Source: Psychrobacter sp. P11F6 (GTDB lineage Bacteria > Pseudomonadota > Gammaproteobacteria > Pseudomonadales > Moraxellaceae). From it: DNA of 64,000 nucleotides. Location of the stretch: assembly GCF_001435295.1 (NCBI RefSeq), contig NZ_CM003594.1:1860001-1924000 (forward strand), given 5' to 3'. Every line of letters begins with the position of its first letter. Within the stretch, counting starts at the first letter, position 1. The notes beneath the pieces are model-generated. The model did not search any database. It saw only the letters and a program-made list of their open reading frames with translations, and was not told the DNA's origin. Positions 44,432 through 53,317 of the stretch are shown piece after piece. Made by a program: the position numbers and the translations under genes.

Positions 44432-45514
44432 ATGACAACATCAGTTACCCATAATGCAGATATTGACGACGTGAATATTGAAAAGTTCATTCCTTTGATC
44501 ACTCCCGCTGAGCTAAAAACTGAGCTACCTTTATCAGATGCAGCCTATAAAACCGTATTAAACGGTCGTAATACCATCCAAAACATCTTGGATGGTAAAG
44601 ACAAGCGCCTCTTTGTAGTCATCGGCCCCTGCTCTATTCATGATATCAAAGCCGCTCACGAATATGCCGATCGTTTGGCCATATTAGCAAAAGAAATCGA
44701 AGATAGCGTATTTGTGGTGATGCGCGTATATTTTGAAAAGCCGCGCACAACCGTTGGCTGGAAAGGCATGATTAATGACCCTGATATGAATGACAGCTTC
44801 GACATCGAAAAAGGTCTGCGTACTGCCCGTAAGCTACTGCTCGATTTGAATGAAAAAGGTCTGCCTTGCGCCACCGAAGCACTAGACCCGAATACCCCGC
44901 AGTACATGCAGGATTTGATCAGCTGGTCAGCGATTGGCGCACGTACCACTGAGAGCCAAACGCATCGTGAAATGAGTTCAGGCTTATCGTGCCCAGTAGG
45001 CTTCAAGAATGGAACAGACGGCGGCATGACAGTCGCTGTTAACGCAATGCAAGCCGTAAAAGAAGGTCATAGCTTCTTAGGTCTGTCAGCAGATGGCAAA
45101 GTCTCAATCATCAAATCTAAAGGCAACCCTTACGCGCACGTGGTACTTCGCGGTGGTAACGGCAAGCCCAACTATGACGAAACTGCGGTTGCACAAGTGG
45201 AAAACGAGCTGGCAAAAGGCAAAACCAATAGCAAGATTATGATTGACTCAAGCCATGCCAACTCAGGTAAAGACCCGTATCTACAACCGATGGTTATCCA
45301 AAACGTTGCTGAACAAATTCAAAACGGCAATAAATCTATCATTGGTATGATGATTGAGAGTCATCTAAAGGGTGGCAATCAAAAACTGACCGCTGACTTA
45401 AGTCAGCTCGAATATGGCAAGTCTATCACTGACGGTTGCTTAGATTGGGAGAGTACGGTCACTGCCCTATATAATCTACGTGATATGGTTAAAGACGTTT
45501 TGCCTAACCGTTAA
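44432..45514 (+). CDS. 3-deoxy-7-phosphoheptulonate (DAHP) synthase, class I
   Basis: First enzyme of aromatic amino acid synthesis, joining phosphoenolpyruvate and erythrose 4-phosphate. Motifs: FVVIGPCSIHDIKAAHEYADRL, MRVYFEKPRTTVGWKGMINDPDMN, TEALDPNTPQYMQDLISWSAIGARTTESQTHREM, and HVVLRGGNGKPNYDE with IMIDSSHANSGK and GMMIESHLKGGNQ. Length (360) and sequence fit AroF/G/H type I-alpha; which of the feedback types (Phe, Tyr or Trp) cannot be decided, so no letter is given. It is a single gene with its own promoter and a strong terminator. Confidence 0.96.
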   Translation: MTTSVTHNADIDDVNIEKFIPLITPAELKTELPLSDAAYKTVLNGRNTIQNILDGKDKRLFVVIGPCSIHDIKAAHEYADRLAILAKEIEDSVFVVMRVYFEKPRTTVGWKGMINDPDMNDSFDIEKGLRTARKLLLDLNEKGLPCATEALDPNTPQYMQDLISWSAIGARTTESQTHREMSSGLSCPVGFKNGTDGGMTVAVNAMQAVKEGHSFLGLSADGKVSIIKSKGNPYAHVVLRGGNGKPNYDETAVAQVENELAKGKTNSKIMIDSSHANSGKDPYLQPMVIQNVAEQIQNGNKSIIGMMIESHLKGGNQKLTADLSQLEYGKSITDGCLDWESTVTALYNLRDMVKDVLPNR

Positions 45515-45570
45515 TATTGACAGTCCCTCATCACGATAAAGATCACTCTATCTTGATAAGTTGCTCAGCA

Positions 45571-45609
45571 AAAAGCCCGTCTGACATGATATGTCAGACG
45601 GGCTTTTTT
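45571..45609 (+). terminator. Rho-independent terminator of the DAHP synthase gene
   Basis: 17-bp stem AAAAGCCCGTCTGACAT / ATGTCAGACGGGCTTTT with a three-base loop and T run; convergent with pepN. Confidence 0.9.
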
Positions 45610-45673
45610 GTATGCTTTAACTTATTAGATTATCACGTTTAACTTTTCAACGTAACTGATAAAATATTACGCT

Positions 45674-48316
45674 TTATACATTTGCCGCACCTAAAACACT
45701 GTTTAGACTTTCAAGTACATGCTTAGAAGAAGCCTGCTTTTGCAACTCAATCAACCGCTCATGCGCCATTTGACGACGTGGCTCCGCCAAGGTATTCCAA
45801 CGCGCTAGCACTTGCAATAAGCGCGACGCCAAAACAGGATTGGCATCATCCAACTTTTTAATCACACAAATATAAAGCTCTAACCCTTCTGCCGTCCATA
45901 AAGCCGTTGGCTGCGAGGTGAAGGCGCTGACCACTGAGCGTACACGATTGGGTGTATTCCAGTCAAAATCTGCGTGAGCGATCAAGGATTGGATAGTATC
46001 AGCGGTCACAGTATCAGCAGACGCTTGCACACTAAACCATAAATCGATGACCAAATCATTATTTTGGAAGCGATTATAAAAGTCCGCCAAATACTCATCA
46101 GCATTTAGCAATTGATGATTGACCATCGCTTTTAACGCACCGAAACGCTCTGTCATACAGCTTGCATCATCATACTGCTGCTGCGCCCATTCATCTGCGC
46201 CATCGACATTTGCGGTCAGAGCCATATCGAGCACCACATTACGCAAGGCACGGGTGCCACGAGCCTCGGCACTATCTTCATAAGACTGCATTGGCAGCTG
46301 TTTATAAAGTGTTTCCCACTGATTTTTTAAAGCATCTGCCAGCTGCTGATACAAGTCGTCGCGCTGCGCTTTCACCAATGCTGGATCGTAATCTTTATGA
46401 ATAGCAGACGCCAGCTCTTGCGCTGATGGAATATCAAGCAAGCGGGCAGCCAACATCGCATCCTCAGCCGCGAGCACAGGCAATGTCTGCGCTAGTGCTT
46501 GCAGATAGATATCAGGACTGCTCTTCTCGCCTTGACCTTGCAGCAAGATACGATTGACCAGCATCTGCGTCACTTGCCAGCGGTTAAAACCATTGGTTTC
46601 ATGTTTGAGCAAAAATGCCAAATCTGCATCTTGATAATCATAATTGAGCTGTACTGGCGCACTAAAATCACGTAGCAATGATACAACAGGCTCACGTGCT
46701 ATATTTTCGAAGGTAAAGGTTTGCGTGGCTTGATCGAGTAGCAGCATACGCTCAGCCACAATGTCACCACTGTCTTTATCAAATAGCGCAGTCGCGACCG
46801 GAATAGGCAAGGGTTTTGGCGCAGCAAAGCCACTGACATGACGGGTTTGCTGATTTAACGTAATCGTCAGTGTCTGCGCTGCATGGTCATAATATTGATG
46901 ACCAGACACCATTGGTGTGCCTGGCTGACGATACCAGTCGATAAAGCTTTCAATCTTGCTATCCGTGATGCTAAGCGCAGATAAAAAGTCCTCAACCGTG
47001 ACTGCTTGCCCATCATAACGACGGAAATACTCATCCGTGCCTTTACGAAAATTCTCGGCTCCTAACGTATTAGCAATCATGCGTACGATTTCAGCGCCTT
47101 TCTCATAAACAGTCGTCGTATAAAAATTATTAATCTCGACAAAACTCTCAGGGCGTACTGGATGTGCCAGTGGGCCTGCATCCTCCGCAAACTGATGAGC
47201 ACGCAATGTCGCCACATCGTCGATACGCTGTACGGCACTCGACTGCTGATCCGCTGAGAATGATTGATCGCGGTAAACAGTAAAGCCTTCTTTTAAGCAC
47301 AATTGAAACCAATCACGGCAAGTGATGCGATTGCCTGTCCAGTTATGAAAATACTCATGGGCAATGATGGCTTTCACACTAAAGCTACGCGAGTCCGTTG
47401 TCGTCTCAGGACTGGATAACACACAAGCAGTATTAAAAATATTTAGACCTTTGTTTTCCATCGCACCCATATTAAATTGACTCACAGCAACAATCATATA
47501 GCGATCTAAATCGTAGGCGCGACCATAATTGACCTCATCCCATTTCATCGAATCTTTCAACGCTTGCATACCGACATCACATTTATCAATGTCAGCAGAC
47601 TTTGCGTATATTTCCAGCAACACCTCACGACCTTCGCTGGTGGTATAAGAATCTGTCAATACGTCTAAATCAGCGACAACACAGGCAAATAGATAACTTG
47701 GCTTATTGGTTGGATCATGCCATATCGCATAATGACGGTCTGGGGCATCTGCCACCTCACCCGCTTCAACCAAGTTACCATTGGCCAATAGTGTTGGATA
47801 ACGCTTATCCGCCTCAAGACGCGTAGTAAATATCGCCAATACATCGGGGCGGTCTGGATAAAAGGTGATTTTACGAAAACCTTCCGGCTCGCACTGGGTT
47901 ACAAACATCGTCTCATCACCACTTCCCGCCATATAGAATCCTTCAAGTGCGGTATTGGTCTGCGGACAGATGCGTACTTGAATCTCTAAAACAACCTCAT
48001 CAGGTGCATTAGCAATCGTCAACGTGCCTGCTTGTTGTTGATAATCCTCAGCCGTCAATGGCTTACCATTCATCGTAATGGCGATCAGCTCCAACTCTTC
48101 ACCGAACAATACGAGATCTCCTGCTGTTTGACGTACCATCTTCAGAGTGCTGTCTACCTGTGCATGATTCTCGAACAGTTTAATATCTAAATCAACCGTT
48201 TCCACATCAAAGCTAGGTTTCTGGTAATCTTTTAAATTAATTTTACTTGGTACATGCGGTGGCACATCTGGCATATCAGGATTAATGATTTGAGCATCAG
48301 TTTCAGCAATAGACAT
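45674..48316 (-). CDS. pepN: Aminopeptidase N (M1 zinc peptidase)
   Basis: Removes N-terminal residues from peptides in the cytoplasm. The M1 signatures are complete: GAMEN in MGAMENKGLN and the zinc site VIAHEYFHNWTGNR ... LKEG (HExxH-18-E). A long helical C-terminal domain follows. The frame opens at TTG (48394), but the ATG at 48314-48316 (MSIAETDAQ), preceded by AGGA seven nt upstream, gives 880 residues, close to E. coli PepN (870). The 353-bp upstream gap to the next, divergent, gene contains a 21-bp direct repeat. Convergent with the DAHP synthase gene. Confidence 0.95.
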   Translation of the reverse strand: MSIAETDAQIINPDMPDVPPHVPSKINLKDYQKPSFDVETVDLDIKLFENHAQVDSTLKMVRQTAGDLVLFGEELELIAITMNGKPLTAEDYQQQAGTLTIANAPDEVVLEIQVRICPQTNTALEGFYMAGSGDETMFVTQCEPEGFRKITFYPDRPDVLAIFTTRLEADKRYPTLLANGNLVEAGEVADAPDRHYAIWHDPTNKPSYLFACVVADLDVLTDSYTTSEGREVLLEIYAKSADIDKCDVGMQALKDSMKWDEVNYGRAYDLDRYMIVAVSQFNMGAMENKGLNIFNTACVLSSPETTTDSRSFSVKAIIAHEYFHNWTGNRITCRDWFQLCLKEGFTVYRDQSFSADQQSSAVQRIDDVATLRAHQFAEDAGPLAHPVRPESFVEINNFYTTTVYEKGAEIVRMIANTLGAENFRKGTDEYFRRYDGQAVTVEDFLSALSITDSKIESFIDWYRQPGTPMVSGHQYYDHAAQTLTITLNQQTRHVSGFAAPKPLPIPVATALFDKDSGDIVAERMLLLDQATQTFTFENIAREPVVSLLRDFSAPVQLNYDYQDADLAFLLKHETNGFNRWQVTQMLVNRILLQGQGEKSSPDIYLQALAQTLPVLAAEDAMLAARLLDIPSAQELASAIHKDYDPALVKAQRDDLYQQLADALKNQWETLYKQLPMQSYEDSAEARGTRALRNVVLDMALTANVDGADEWAQQQYDDASCMTERFGALKAMVNHQLLNADEYLADFYNRFQNNDLVIDLWFSVQASADTVTADTIQSLIAHADFDWNTPNRVRSVVSAFTSQPTALWTAEGLELYICVIKKLDDANPVLASRLLQVLARWNTLAEPRRQMAHERLIELQKQASSKHVLESLNSVLGAANV

Positions 48317-48528
48317 GGGTATTCCTATTATTATTTGTGGCAAAAAATATATACGGTAAAAAGCGGGATAATTTAGGTTAAGGCAGGTCATCAATTAGCA
48401 TAATCTTATGACCATTAACATGATAATGGTATCTTGCTACATTGACCTAAACTGCCAAATTTCAAGAGCATACCCCAATTTTATTATGTTCATCGTCCAT
48501 GACACGTATCAAAATGCGATGGTAATGA

Positions 48529-48574
48529 GAGAGTCGATATATCAAAAGATTGGGAGAGTCGATATATCAAAAGA
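48529..48574. repeat. Two-copy 21-bp direct repeat in the divergent promoter region
   Basis: GAGAGTCGATATATCAAAAGA occurs at 48529-48549 and 48554-48574, period 25, in the region between pepN and the divergent hypothetical gene at 48670. The rest of this 353-bp gap has no gene. Operator or simple duplication cannot be told apart. Confidence 0.7.
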
Positions 48575-48669
48575 GCGGCATAATCAGCATCAATCACCCA
48601 TTGGATAATCGCGATTAAAATGATTTAATAGAGTCACTGATGACCAACACTCGATAAACGGCCTATTAC

Positions 48670-49266
48670 ATGATAAAGCAAACTGCCAGTCGCTCAGAAA
48701 TTACGTTACCATTAATGATAAATTACGTTGAGGCTCTTTTGCCCTCACTAACCATACAAACGAACGTATCCACAACCATTGAATATACTAATAATGACAC
48801 TGAGTTGCTATGGGTCGTCCCAGATCAAAATGCGCGGTTAGCATTAAAGACACTGCTAAAAAATACCCGCTCACCACAAATATCGACATTATTAGAGCTC
48901 AATCAACGACAATTGCCTGAACGTTATGAGCTCGCCTGTTTTTGGTTGCCCACACTCTCACCAGAGTTGCTGCAGCAGTATATTCCGCTGCTCATGCGCT
49001 ATCGAGATCTTTATGCGGCACACCTGCTCATCGCCCTTGATGACACCCTAGATCTAAAAGCTTATGGCTTTACCCCATTTGATATCTTGCATGAGCCATC
49101 TTTAGAGATGAATACTACTGACCAAACAGAGCAGCCTTTATCTGCAAAGTCATCAGCGTCCGCCAGACTTTGGCAGTTCAATTTATATGATTATAAACAG
49201 CTGCCAAATTGGTTAAATGCGGATTATTGGGCCAATCCTGAAAATTGGGGCAAGCACCGCTGGTAG
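48670..49266 (+). CDS. Hypothetical protein with WANPENWGK-type C-terminus
   Basis: A 198-residue protein without signal peptide or clear membrane helix. The C-terminus LYDYKQLPNWLNADYWANPENWGKHRW is a conserved tail I believe matches the DUF6231 family of Pseudomonas and Acinetobacter, though I cannot confirm this. The middle carries a Leu-rich helical stretch (ELACFWLPTLSPELLQQYIPLLMRYRDLYAAHLLIALDD). Function unknown. It starts at ATG 48670 and is followed 155 nt later by a separately promoted lipoprotein gene. Confidence 0.7.
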   Translation: MIKQTASRSEITLPLMINYVEALLPSLTIQTNVSTTIEYTNNDTELLWVVPDQNARLALKTLLKNTRSPQISTLLELNQRQLPERYELACFWLPTLSPELLQQYIPLLMRYRDLYAAHLLIALDDTLDLKAYGFTPFDILHEPSLEMNTTDQTEQPLSAKSSASARLWQFNLYDYKQLPNWLNADYWANPENWGKHRW

Positions 49267-49316
49267 TCGATCTCATATCTATCTGTAAATTCTAGCATTA
49301 TTTACAGTAATACTAC

Positions 49317-49344
49317 TTACATAAAGTAACATTTAGTATATGAT
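49317..49344 (+). promoter_or_regulatory. Putative promoter of the Pal-like gene
   Basis: TTACAT (49317-49322), 16-nt spacer, TATGAT (49339-49344), about 78 nt before the start codon; consistent with an abundant outer-membrane lipoprotein. Confidence 0.45.
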
Positions 49345-49421
49345 AGATAGCAATTGCCTAAGTTTTATCGTAAGCAGTTCAAAAAAACAATTTTAATTAA
49401 TTAAAATTTTAGGAGCTCATT

Positions 49422-49940
49422 ATGTCAACCAGTTTTTCTAAGATCGCAGCCCTCGCTGTATTATCAAGCGCTGTGGCACTAACCACAGGTTGTGCGACCA
49501 AACGTGCTACTTCTGAGGTCGTGGTTGCCCCACTAGGTATCCCAGGTGGTCAAGTTGGATACACTGGCGCAGTCATCGTAGATAACTCAAGCGCGGTTAT
49601 TATAGGCGCAGAAAACCTACAGGCGGTTGTTTACTTTGCTTTTGATAGCAGCGAAATTACTTCACAAGCAGCGAGCATTCTTAATCAACATGCCAGCTTG
49701 CTAAACTCAAATCCAGCAGCCAGCGTTGTTATCGCAGGTAATACTGATGATCGCGGTAGCCGTGAATACAACATGGCACTAGGTGAGCGCCGTGCTGCAG
49801 CAGCACGTGATTACCTTGCTACTCAAGGCGTCGCAGTAAACAATATCCGCGTCATCAGCTATGGTGAAGAGCGCCCTGCTGCCGCTGGTAATACTGAAGA
49901 AGCTTATGCACTAAATCGCCGTGCTGAATTGTCTTACTAA
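49422..49940 (+). CDS. OmpA-like/Pal-type lipoprotein
   Basis: A 172-residue predicted lipoprotein with lipobox LTTGC (Cys24). Its C-terminal OmpA-like peptidoglycan-binding domain shows VVYFAFDSSEITSQAASILNQHASLLNSNPAASVVIAGNTDDRGSREYNMALGERRA and the closing VISYGEERPAAAGNTEEAYALNRRAEL, including the NTDDRGSREYN peptidoglycan-binding motif. That matches Pal of the Tol-Pal system in size and sequence, but tolB and ybgF are not next to it, so a paralogue is possible. A terminator follows and the ribosome site is AGGAG. Confidence 0.88.
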   Translation: MSTSFSKIAALAVLSSAVALTTGCATKRATSEVVVAPLGIPGGQVGYTGAVIVDNSSAVIIGAENLQAVVYFAFDSSEITSQAASILNQHASLLNSNPAASVVIAGNTDDRGSREYNMALGERRAAAARDYLATQGVAVNNIRVISYGEERPAAAGNTEEAYALNRRAELSY

Positions 49941-49990
49941 CACCAGTAAAACCAATCACAGTCGATAAAGCTCAATATATTTTATAATTG

Positions 49991-50023
49991 AAAGCCCAGC
50001 AATAATATATCGCTGGGCTTTTT
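49991..50023 (+). terminator. Rho-independent terminator of the Pal-like gene
   Basis: AAAGCCCAGC / CGCTGGGCTTT (GCCCAGC/GCTGGGC core) with a 10-base loop and T run. Confidence 0.85.
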
Positions 50024-50061
50024 GCATGTTACTAAGCGAACCAATCCAATAGATGTAATCA

Positions 50062-50862
50062 ATGATGCCAAGCTCTATCTTAAACCTGACCCATGTACAA
50101 TATACCCAGCTCGATCCTGCAACGTGGTGCGCCACTGCACAAGTAAGCGAGCGTTCATCCCTCAACCTTAAAAGACTGTGGGATGAATTACTGTGGTCAT
50201 CCGCTAACAATATATCGCAGGTATATTTTCAGAAACTTTACAAGATTAATTGGCATTATTGCCTGTCACCAGTAAGTTTATCAATGCGTGAAATGGCGCA
50301 GCATCAACGTCGCCTACAACGTAAAGGCGTTCGATTATTGCTACAACAATTACTGGGTGAGCTACAGTTACGCGATACTTTGGATGAGTCAAATTTCCCG
50401 TATCGGCTTAGCAGCAGTGAATATTACGTATGCTTTAGTCATACAGGCAGCAAGAATCATGATATTAATCAAAATACTGTTCAGACAATCAATACATCAT
50501 CAAACAGTAAAGTAACCGTGGTCATTAGTCGTCACCGTCCCATTGGTATTGATATTGAAACCAATCATGTAGCATGGCGAGTGGCACAGCGGTTTTATTC
50601 TGAGCATGAAATGGCTGCTTTACAAGCATTATCCCCACTTCAGCGTAAGATTATCGCTAAATTACTATGGCAAATAAAAGAAAGTTTTATCAAAATTCAT
50701 CAATACAAACTGGCACAAGGGTTAGGAATAGATTACTCCTACCTGATTGCTGATTTGATTCATGCCATTAGAGAACCGCCATCTTTAATGGTCATAGCAG
50801 ACATTAAGTCCGATTACCGTATCGCGGTATTGTCAGCGCAACAAACCATCGTTATTTTCTAG
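50062..50862 (+). CDS. 4'-phosphopantetheinyl transferase superfamily protein
   Basis: A 266-residue Sfp-like enzyme that transfers phosphopantetheine to carrier proteins. The signature VVISRHRPIGIDIETNH carries the Mg-binding Asp/Glu, and FYSEHEMAALQAL ... LLWQIKESFIKIHQ replaces the usual W-x-x-KEA-x-x-K; Lys and Glu are conserved and Ala is Ser. The N-terminal half shows QHQRRLQRKGVRLLLQQLL, as in Sfp/HetI. No polyketide or non-ribosomal cluster is present here, so its partner may be a carrier protein elsewhere. It begins 39 nt after the Pal-like terminator, with weak ribosome site evidence. Confidence 0.85.
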   Translation: MMPSSILNLTHVQYTQLDPATWCATAQVSERSSLNLKRLWDELLWSSANNISQVYFQKLYKINWHYCLSPVSLSMREMAQHQRRLQRKGVRLLLQQLLGELQLRDTLDESNFPYRLSSSEYYVCFSHTGSKNHDINQNTVQTINTSSNSKVTVVISRHRPIGIDIETNHVAWRVAQRFYSEHEMAALQALSPLQRKIIAKLLWQIKESFIKIHQYKLAQGLGIDYSYLIADLIHAIREPPSLMVIADIKSDYRIAVLSAQQTIVIF

Positions 50863-50910
50863 ATTATTTATACATATAATTTATTCTAACAACTACCCTT
50901 TCACAGACAA

Positions 50911-50940
50911 AAAAAACGACCCAAAAAAGGATCGTTTTTT
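50911..50940 (+). terminator. Bidirectional terminator
   Basis: AAAAAACGACCC / GGATCGTTTTTT hairpin (one mismatch), with A run before and T run after, between the convergent PPTase and outer-membrane protein genes. Confidence 0.75.
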
Positions 50941-50981
50941 CTTACTCTTCTTCTAATAACAGTACTTAAACTGTGATTAGA

Positions 50982-51857
50982 TTAGAAACGGTAAGTTGCA
51001 CCAAGCTTAACAATTGGCATCCACTCTAACCAATCTTTGTCTTCTAGCTCACGCTCAGCAATCTTAGCAACTTCACTACCTTTGATTGTTTGAGTATCGC
51101 CGTTTGCATCTGTATAGTTAACGTCAGCATTTGGATTACTTGAAGTTACAGTAGCATCAGTGCTACCCATATAGGCTGCACCGATTTCACCAAACACACC
51201 CCAGTTGTTACCGATGTTAGGACGGAAACCGATAGTACCATAAGGCGCTAACTTGTTACGATGTTCCATAGTACCTTGCAATGCACCTGTTTGAGCAGCA
51301 TTATATTGAATGCCATCAAGTTTGAAGAAACTACCTTCAGCGTTAGCAGTTACATCGATATCGTTGTCAGGTACGATGATACCAGCACCCATTGTGAACC
51401 AGTTACCAGTAGGGCGTAATTGCACACCTAGGTATGGGTTGCTGAAGTCAGCATCAACGTCATAGTTTACGTCGTTTGCGTCAAAGTCACCGCCGAATAG
51501 GTCAGCAACATCGCCACCAGCCCAACCAGCTTGTAATTCAGTTTTCTCATTTAGTGACCAACCGATGTTAGCACCGTAACCTAGTGTACCAACTTCAGCG
51601 CTAACAGAAGCTGGGTTGATAGCAGTTTGGAAGAAAGTCTTAGTACCACCAACAACAGCACCAGTAGTGTTGCGAACGATACCAGCGTCAGCATTGTATG
51701 CATAAGCAACAGGCTCAGCTTCATATGCAACAGCAACAGGCTCAGCTTCGTAAACAACTGCATCGTTACCATCAACAACGATAACAGGTTCAGCAGCTAG
51801 TGCAGCAGTTGACGCTAAAACGGCAGCAGAAATTGCTGTTAATTTAATAAGTCTCAT
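50982..51857 (-). CDS. Outer-membrane beta-barrel protein with Glu-Ala-Pro repeats
   Basis: A 291-residue exported protein: signal peptide ending LASTAALAAEP, then a repeated YEAEPVA segment (residues about 34-55), then a beta-rich domain with alternating aromatic and hydrophobic strands ending in VKLGATYRF, whose terminal Phe is the outer-membrane insertion signal. The strands, Asn/Asp-rich loops and C-terminal Phe support a small beta-barrel, but it is not assigned to a named porin. An AGGAGAG ribosome site precedes the ATG. The two repeats of the Glu-Pro-Val unit are encoded by an 18-bp direct repeat with a 27-bp period (51705-51722, 51732-51749). Confidence 0.8.
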   Translation of the reverse strand: MRLIKLTAISAAVLASTAALAAEPVIVVDGNDAVVYEAEPVAVAYEAEPVAYAYNADAGIVRNTTGAVVGGTKTFFQTAINPASVSAEVGTLGYGANIGWSLNEKTELQAGWAGGDVADLFGGDFDANDVNYDVDADFSNPYLGVQLRPTGNWFTMGAGIIVPDNDIDVTANAEGSFFKLDGIQYNAAQTGALQGTMEHRNKLAPYGTIGFRPNIGNNWGVFGEIGAAYMGSTDATVTSSNPNADVNYTDANGDTQTIKGSEVAKIAERELEDKDWLEWMPIVKLGATYRF

Positions 51858-52022
51858 AAATACTCTCCTAAAGTTTGGAATAAGTCGCCCATAAAAAATG
51901 ACAATTTAGCTTTTTTTAAATCGATCATTTTGTTGAGCAGATTAAAACAATTTTGGCCGGAAAAGTCACCCCTCTAGGAGCGCTTTTTATTTGCCGTTAT
52001 GTAAAGATTGCATAGATATTGT

Positions 52023-52242
52023 AATAATTACTACACCAATCCGCAAAACTTCGACTTTCTGTTACACAATGCTCTTAAAGTAACTCAACAGCGCAAACAT
52101 GAATATTGGTTAGCTTAATCTTCATGTAAGGATATTACAAAATATGTCATTATAATGACCTACCTCTTTATTCAACTCAATGACAGTTATATAGCTTATT
52201 ACTACAGTTTGTTGTATTTTGTGAGTTGGTGTAGTAATTATT
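52023..52242. repeat. 17-bp inverted repeat spanning about 220 bp in the omp-iclR gap
   Basis: AATAATTACTACACCAA (52023-52039) and its exact complement TTGGTGTAGTAATTATT (52226-52242) frame an AT-rich interior of 186 nt. The whole 626-bp gap between the divergent outer-membrane gene and iclR has no gene. It may be a paired operator or a small transposon remnant. Confidence 0.65.
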
Positions 52243-52483
52243 GCTTTTAGAAAACTTTTCAGAAAAAAGTATTGGTATCAGTTTTCAATATTGTATGACT
52301 GTGTGACGTTAGTATTGATACATTTAGTATTGGCATATAAAGTAACTAGATCTTGTCTAGGCTTGATATTATGCTAAATTAGAGGTTAGGAAAATGTATC
52401 GCAAGGATGCGTATTTACTTTTATCTGTTGATGCCTTGTTGTGCTTCCTACTGTATTCTTTTTATTCTTATTGAGCCACTCAT

Positions 52484-53242
52484 ATGCCTAAAGTATCGTC
52501 GATTACCCGTGTGTTAGAGATTATCGAGGCGGTGTCCTATGCCTCAAAACCGCTCTCTCCACTTGAGCTATCGCAAGAGCTTGATATTCCAAAGCCGACC
52601 ATTCATCGATTGATTCAAAATCTGCTCGATGAAGGGTTTGTGACTGTGGATATTGGCGGCGGTATTATACCGGGCAAGCGGGTACGCAACTTGGGTGTTG
52701 AGCTTTGGCAGCAGCGATTGTTCTTTAATGAGCGACAAATGATTTTGCAAAAGCTGGTTGATGAGCTAAAAGAGACTTGCGGGATCGGTGTGCCTTATCA
52801 GATGAACATGATCTATACCAACCGTGCAAATACGACATTGCCGATACAGATTTATTTGCCAGTGGGCGCAAAATCACCAATGTGGTGTACAGCGACTGGT
52901 AAGCTATATTTAAGTCAGTTGCCGCGCACAAGCCGCGACAAAATATTGCAAAACCTGTCACTGGATAAGTTTACCAAAAATACGATTACCGATATCGATG
53001 CGCTAAACGCTGAGCTTGATCGTATCGCTGAAACAGGTATTGGTATCGATAATGAAGAGTTTATCTCTGAGATGGTGGCAATCGCCGTACCGATACGGGA
53101 TAGAAAGTCGCGCTACCTTGCCTCGCTGTATCTTCATGCACCGACCATAAGAGTGTCTTTAGATGATCTCTTAACCCATGTCCCACGACTGCAAAAAGCA
53201 GCGAAAGATATTCAGTCGCTCGTCTATGACCTACCCAGCTAG
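52484..53242 (+). CDS. IclR family transcriptional regulator
   Basis: A 252-residue regulator with an N-terminal winged helix-turn-helix (LEIIEAVSYASKPLSPLELSQELDIPKPTIHRLIQNLLDEGFV) and a C-terminal effector-binding GAF-like domain (SPMWCTATGKLYLSQLP, GIGIDNEEFISEMVAIAVPIRD). IclR proteins often control catabolic operons in response to a pathway intermediate. The valine cluster lies next to it, ending at 53318 and converging, which makes it the natural candidate regulator, but no operator was proven. A terminator follows. Confidence 0.92.
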   Translation: MPKVSSITRVLEIIEAVSYASKPLSPLELSQELDIPKPTIHRLIQNLLDEGFVTVDIGGGIIPGKRVRNLGVELWQQRLFFNERQMILQKLVDELKETCGIGVPYQMNMIYTNRANTTLPIQIYLPVGAKSPMWCTATGKLYLSQLPRTSRDKILQNLSLDKFTKNTITDIDALNAELDRIAETGIGIDNEEFISEMVAIAVPIRDRKSRYLASLYLHAPTIRVSLDDLLTHVPRLQKAAKDIQSLVYDLPS

Positions 53243-53260
53243 ATGATGCAATATAAGCAA

Positions 53261-53299
53261 AAAAAAGGTCTGCATTAAGATAATAATGCAGACCTTTTT
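53261..53299. terminator. Bidirectional terminator between iclR and mmsB
   Basis: AAAAAAGGTCTGCATTA / TAATGCAGACCTTTTT hairpin with a six-base loop and A/T runs on each side. Confidence 0.9.
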
Positions 53300-53317
53300 C
53301 ATAGGTACTTTGATAAT

